Assembly (NCBI GenBank): GCA_029204225.1
Contig: CM055112.1
Location: forward strand, 28,854,703-28,918,702
Length of the DNA stretch: 64,000 nucleotides
Origin: Diphasiastrum complanatum
Taxonomy: Eukaryota > Streptophyta > Lycopodiopsida > Lycopodiales > Lycopodiaceae
Direction: 5' to 3'
The translations under genes and the position numbers were made by a program. This document shows positions 59,016-64,000 of the stretch, piece by piece. The notes under the pieces were generated by a model. The model worked only from the letters and a program-made list of their open reading frames with translations, searched no databases and was not told the DNA's origin. How positions within the stretch are numbered: the first letter of the stretch is position 1; every line of letters begins with the position of its first letter.

Positions 59016-61338
59016 AGATCTATATGTTGTCTTCAAAAGCCATGGTCTATGATGTTTTTCTTACTTTTAAAGCTTATGTAGAGAAGCAGTTTCCTTTCAA
59101 GTTAAAAGCTTTAAGATGTGATAGTGGAGGGGAAACACTTCAATAAGTTTAAAGACTTTTGGGAGAGAGAGGGTATTCAAAGAGAGTTTTCTTGTTCATA
59201 TACTCCTCAGCAAAATGGAATTGCTGAGAGAAAAAGTAGAACTTTGTGTGAATGTGCAAAGCCATAAGGCTAGAAGCTTCTCTGCCTAAAGAAATTTGGG
59301 GAGAGGCAGTTGCATGTGCAAACTATCTTTGTGATAGGCTTCCAAATCTTGCAATAGGAGGAAAGACACCATTTGAGATGTTGTATAAGAAAAAGCCTAA
59401 GGTAGATCATCTTAGGATTTTTGGCTGTGTATGCTTTGTGCCTGTGCCTCTAGAAACTAGGAAGAAGGAAGATCCTAGTGCAGTAAAAGGAATTTTTGTA
59501 GGTTATGCATCCACTAAAAAAACATACAAGATTTATTTGCTCTCTTTTGACAAAAATGTTGTTAGTAGAGATGTGATCTTCCATGAAGATCAGAAATTTA
59601 ACTTGGATGATGCACAGATCAAGGAGACTCATGCAAGATCAATCATCAATCTTGATGCTATTCAAGAAGAGGTGAGGCCGAGGCTTGAGGAGGAGCAGAT
59701 TCAAGCTACCACACCAAGAAGATCTACACGAGCAAGATCTGAGCCAAGGAGGCTCACATATGATGAAGAAGGAAGGCAAGTGGAAGGTGAAACTTCCTAT
59801 CAAGCACTTTTCATATCAAATGAAGAGCCTAAGGATGTCCAAGAAGCTTTTCAATTCAAGGAGTGGGTTGAAGAAATGACCCAAGAATTTGAAGCCTTGA
59901 TGTCAAATAACACATGGGAGCTTGTGGAGCCACCAAACAACATGCATGTGATCGGATGTAAGTGCGTATTCAGAATCAAGTATAATCATGATGGATCTAT
60001 TAATAAGTATAAAGCAAGACTTTGTGCCAAAGGCTACTCACAGATCAAAGGTCTTGATTATGAAGACACCTTTGCACCAGTTGCAAAGATCGTAACAATT
60101 CGAATACTTATCTCTCTTGCATGTTTTCACAAATGGAGTATGTTCGAGCTTGATGTTTCTAATGCATTTCTCAATGGTTACCCTGAGAAGGAGATTTATA
60201 TGGAGCAGCCTCCGGGTTTTGTGAAGGAAGGTGATGAATCAGAAATTTGTCTTTTGTTCAAAAGTCTGTATGGACTGAAACATGCACCAAGGTCTTGGTA
60301 TGCAAGGCTCAATTCCTATCTCATATCACTCGAATTTTGTCTAAGTGAATATGACCCTTTTCTGTATTATAAGTTTGTAGATACTTTGTAATTATTCTTC
60401 TCATCTATGTAGATGATATCATTCTTTGTGGAAACAATGAGAAGTTAGTTGAAGAAACTAAGCATGCACTTGGTACTGAGTTTAAGATGCAAGACTTAGG
60501 AGTTCTTCACTATATTCTAGGCCTTGAAATAGTTTTTTGGAAAGGTCATGTATTTATAAACCAAAGTAGATATGCACTTTCCATGCTCAGGAAATTCCAT
60601 ATGGAGAACTATAAAAGCATAGATACACCTATGGAGCACACTGTAAAAGTTCTTTTTAAAGATGATGAAAAATCCTTTGAGGACATCACTTTTTATAGGA
60701 GTCTTATTGGCTCACTTATTTGGTTAATAGTGACTAGGCCTGATCTAAGATTTTGTATTCATAAGCTAAGTCAACACATGCAGGATCCAAAGTTCTATCA
60801 TTGGAAGTTGGCTAAAAGATTCTTGAGGTATATATCTTCTACCTTGGATTATGGACTATACTATGAAGGAGAAGATCTAAATTTGATTTCTTTTTCAGAT
60901 TTAGACTATGCAGGAGACAGGTTAGATAGGAAATCCACAAGTGCTTACACTATATTTCTTGGAGGAAATTTGGTTTCTTGGCTATCAAGGAAACATGCAA
61001 CTATTTCCTTATCTTCCGGTGAAGCTGAATACAAATCTCTTACAACCACAACAAAGGAGGTTTTATGGATCAAAAGGCAACCTTTGGAGCTAAAGTGTTA
61101 TGCAGATGAAGATTTACCAATTATCAAGAATGATAACATTTCTGCTCAGGCTCTTGCAAATAATCTAGTCTTTCATACAAGGAGCAAGCATATTGAAGTG
61201 GCTCATCATTTTGTAAGAGAAAACATCATTGGGAGAGAGATCTCATTGGAGCATGTTTCATGCTCAGATTGTGTTGCAGATCTTCTCACCAAACCTCTAC
61301 TCAAGAATGTATTTATGAAGAGGTCTAACCTTGCCTAA
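59016..61338 (+). pseudogene. Copia-B pol, gag and protease deleted
   Basis: Begins in integrase (MLSSKAMVYDVFLTFKAY) because about 1.36 kb, covering gag, protease and the integrase start, is deleted relative to the left arm. The integrase catalytic region follows with shifts (LRCDSGGE keeps the Asp lost on the left; YTPQQNGIAERKSRTLCEC keeps the Glu). A long open frame 59252-60391 covers the integrase end, linker and RT fingers (KARLCAKGYSQIKGLDYEDT). A one-base deletion near 60382 puts YVDDIILCG in another frame. 60487-61338 is open through RNase H (EAEYKSL) to DLLTKPLLKNVFMKRSNLA. Confidence 0.92.
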
Positions 61339-61381
61339 TTTTGAAGTCTATGTTGATAGGAACATAAATTTTAAGGAGGAG

Positions 61382-61477
61382 TGTGAAGATTATTACAATA
61401 TTATCTTCCTATCTCGAGTTTGGGGTCATGTCCATGGTGATTTTCACTAAAATCCATGTTTTACATAAATGGAGTGT
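61382..61477 (+). repeat. Truncated Copia-B 3' LTR (right arm)
   Basis: The tract TTTTAAGGAGGAG precedes TGTGAAGATTATTAC. After about 95 bases it joins Copia-A coding DNA at the same point as on the left. Confidence 0.7.
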
Positions 61478-63171
61478 GAATTCTACTAACCAGCAACAAA
61501 TCCCAAAAATGGTTTATCAGTCGAATCTTCCCAGAAGATCAAGCCGAGTGCGCACACAGCCCACAAGGTATACTCCTGAGTCTGTCTGTCTCTTGATGCA
61601 GGAACCGACGACAATCGAAGAAGCACTTGGCAAACCCTAATCTCTGGAGAGAAGCTATGGACAGAGAGTATTCCTCTTTGATATAAAACCAGACATGGTC
61701 ATTAGTCGAAGCTCCTGTTGGCTACAATATTGTTGATTGCAAATGGATCTTTAAGATCAAATACAATGCCAACAGAGGAATTGATCGAAGGAAGACAAGA
61801 CTAGTAGCACGAGGATTCACCCAGATCCCGAATGTTGACTACAGTGAGACTTTTAGTCCAGTCGTCAAACATTCGTCGATCTGAATGCTCTTGTCTTATG
61901 CTGCAGCTGTTGACCTCGAAGTGCATCAACTTGATGTACAAATAACCTATCTGAATGGAGTTATACAAGAAGATATCATCCCAAAGGATACGCTCTGGAA
62001 GGGACGAAGAATCATGTCTGTAAATCCACAAAGCACTATATGGCTTGAAACAGTCTGCCAGAGCTTGGTTCCAGAGGATCAACACATTCCTCATTGAACA
62101 AGGATTCAAACAAAGCACTGCTGATTGCAACATTTATTTGAAGTCAGTACAACAATCCTTCATTATCATCACCATGTACGTGGATGATACGTTGCTCTTC
62201 ACCAACAATACCAATATGGTCAAGGATTCAAAAAAGATGTTGTTTTCAGAATTCGACATGACTGATCTGGGCGAAGCTCACTTTTGTATGAGGATTCAAA
62301 TCCACAGAGACAGAGGAAATCGACTGATTTGCATCACTCAACAAAGGTATCTTCACAATGTCCTTAACAGATACAATTTGATGAATTGTAAATTAGCTCA
62401 CTCATGAATGGATCCAGGCCTGCATCTGTCAAAGGACCAATGTCCCCAGACCAAGCAAGAAGTGGAGCAAATGAGAGAATACCCTTATTGATCGATACTA
62501 GGATCTCTCATGTACGCAGTCTGTACAAGACCATATATCTCTTTTGCTGTAAGCTCACTCAGCCAATACATGGCTAATCCTGTCATTACCTATTGGAAGG
62601 CTCTTATTCGAGTCATGAGATATATTCGAGCTACCATGGACCAGTGCATCTGCTATGGAGAAGTCAACAATGACAATCTCCATCAGCTCAGTGGTTATTC
62701 TGATGCAAGCTGGGGAGGAGATGTAGACAATTGTAAATCCACATTTGGATTTACATTCTTCTTCAACGACGGTCCTATCTCGTGGAACAGTCGTAAGCAA
62801 ACTTCTGTCGCACTTTCTTCTATAGAAGCATAATACATTGTTGTTTATCAACTTATTAAGGAAGCATTTTGGTTGAGAAATTTGCTGTCAGACATCAATA
62901 TGTATCAGTACAGCCCTACAATCTTGTTTTGGGATAACCAAAGTGCTATTGTCTTATCGGCCAACCCTAGATTCTCTCTTGGAGTAAGCACATTGAAATT
63001 AGATATCACTACATCAGGGGCAAGTTTCTCGACAAGGAAGTAAGCTTAACGTACTGCAGAACGCATGACATCGTTGCAGACATATTCATGAAAGCACTCA
63101 GTGTTAATGCACACAACAAATTTTGTCCATTGCTTAGTCTGAAGATCAAAGTGTTCACGGATCTAGATTAA
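61478..63171 (+). pseudogene. Copia-A pol, 3' half (right arm)
   Basis: The linker (NLPRRSSRVRTQPTRYTPES) is followed by broken RT fingers, YVDDTLLF near 62180, MTDLGEAHFCMRIQIHRD, a stop near 62405, then RNase H from 62510 (DNCKSTFGFTFFFNDGPISW). The RNase H catalytic region is damaged: the left copy's TEAEY reads IEA-stop-Y near 62830. The final stop is at 63169-63171, followed by a GGGGAGG polypurine tract and the LTR start. Gag to integrase are absent, as on the left, so that loss predates the duplication. Confidence 0.9.
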
Positions 63172-63178
63172 GGGGAGG

Positions 63179-63205
63179 TGTTGGATTTGTTTACTCTACT
63201 AGATG
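63179..63205 (+). repeat. Copia-A LTR start, truncated
   Basis: TGTTGGATTTGTTTACTCTA matches the minus-strand LTR start at 5785. Similarity ends near 63205, the outer edge of the right arm. Confidence 0.7.
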
Positions 63206-64000
63206 AGTTAAATCTATGTTTTTTCAAGGATTTACACAATCAATTGTCCATGAAAAAAAATCTATGAATTACGTTATTTGCTATTTAGAGATAAAATTTT
63301 GTATTATTATTTTCATTAAACTTGAATTATATTTCGACAAGGTATCTCGAAAACAAACATTTAAATGCATGGATAAAAATTTGTCATAAAATTTATGATT
63401 TATTTTTTAACAATAAATGGAGTAAGAAAAAACAAACTTCCCAAGAACACAATAAGTGATACAAGAAAACAATTCTTTCATAAAAATTTATTTGGAGTCA
63501 CACACACACACACACACAATAATGCACATTTTTGCATGCATTTGTAAACTAAAAACTAGTATAAAACTATCTATATTTTGTGAAGAATTGAAAAAGATTA
63601 TCTATGTTAGATATAGGGGTCTTATGTTTTTTACATCAAGCATCTAGGTGTAGGATGTTGATAGGAATAAATTTGGCATAGATGGCAAATTATGCATTTC
63701 CACTTGTAATGCCACTATTGAGCCAAAATAGAGTAAGAGGCTAAACACTTGCTAATTAGAGTGTAGACAAGTGTAAAGTTTTTGTTTGATGAATTCCAAG
63801 AGGTCCAATAGGATATAGAGGTGGAACCTTGAGAGGTCCAATAGGAAATTGAGGTGTGCTTGAATATAGTCCAATAGAATTAAGAGGTGCATAGATCAAT
63901 GATCCAATAGGATCAAGAGGTGACAAAATGTGGTCCAATCATAGTTAAGCATAGTGGTAGCTCGTGGACCTACTAGTATCATTGTACTCCTCATTTTGAA
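63206..64000. other. Spacer with a CA run and a short tandem repeat
   Basis: AT-rich. A (CA)10-like run lies at about 63499-63518. At 63800-63945 four or five units of about 40 bases share GGTCCAATAGGA followed by GAGGTG. No gene recognised. Confidence 0.6.

Larger units (their letters stand above)
51808..63205 (+). repeat. Right arm of the inverted duplication
   Basis: Carries the same nested series as 5766-14527 in reverse. It is 11398 bases long against 8762 on the left. Subtracting the left-arm deletion (about 3977) and adding the right-arm deletions (about 1357 and 8) gives about 8786, within 24 bases of the left-arm length. Confidence 0.85.

Noticed and set aside
59685-59879. Short basic frame inside Copia-B (and its mirror at 9100-9294)
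   Set aside because: An out-of-frame shadow of the Copia-B linker. It is present in both arms only because the arms are copies.

Overview
This is a stretch of land-plant nuclear DNA made almost entirely of nested, broken LTR retrotransposons. The plant assignment rests on many Ty1/Copia and Ty3/Gypsy polyprotein fragments, primer-binding sites complementary to initiator tRNA-Met (TGGTATCAGAGC) and to tRNA-Asp (TGGCACCGTTGCCGGGGA), a TRIM-like miniature element, and AT-rich spacers with long (GA)n microsatellites. I see no host housekeeping gene, tRNA, rRNA or CRISPR array. The species cannot be named. It looks like gene-poor, repeat-rich chromatin.

Layout. 1-1330: the 3' end of one Copia element (Copia-H), its LTR and a (GA)119 tract. 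1330-4860: spacer with one short tandem repeat. 4862-14527: an antisense-oriented pile (Copia-A, Copia-B, Gypsy-D and Gypsy-C remnants), the left arm of a large inverted duplication. 14716-16537 and 22968-24432: a Gypsy-E gag/protease remnant with minisatellites, split by a complete, young Copia element (Copia-1, 16538-22967, minus strand, one open 1317-codon gag-pol frame, LTRs differing at one base by eye). 24474-31060: unrecognised coding pieces, LTR-like DNA, TGCATG-rich repeats, a rearranged Gypsy-C start, a truncated copy of the non-autonomous N family (N2), and an orphan gene-like unit with a TATA box. 31488-35701: a Gypsy-F pol remnant running into ~365-bp tandem and inverted repeats, then Copia-A debris. 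35702-38512: Gypsy-E gag, a Copia-A LTR piece and (GA)89. 38602-42705: element N, a non-autonomous LTR retrotransposon with both LTRs, PBS and PPT but no gag-pol, carrying one 224-codon unknown ORF. 42730-46473: repeats and a second Gypsy-E protease copy. 47640-53400: a nearly full-length but frame-broken Gypsy-C followed by an 11-bp-phased array of TTCnnGAA palindromes. 53449-54970: a Copia-A LTR with a MITE-like insert and a TRIM-like element. 54971-63205: Gypsy-D, Copia-B and Copia-A, the right arm of the inverted duplication. 63206-64000: spacer.

How the parts work together. The autonomous elements encode gag, protease, integrase, reverse transcriptase and RNase H. Element N and the TRIM-like element keep only the cis signals and would need such proteins in trans. 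Only Copia-1 looks capable of moving. Two arms (5766-14527 and 51808-63205) carry the same nested series in opposite orientation with different internal deletions, so the nest formed before it was duplicated. Family names (Copia-1, -A, -B, -H; Gypsy-C, -D, -E, -F; N) are local labels for this window. Gypsy-D and Gypsy-E share their 3' region and probably belong to one family.
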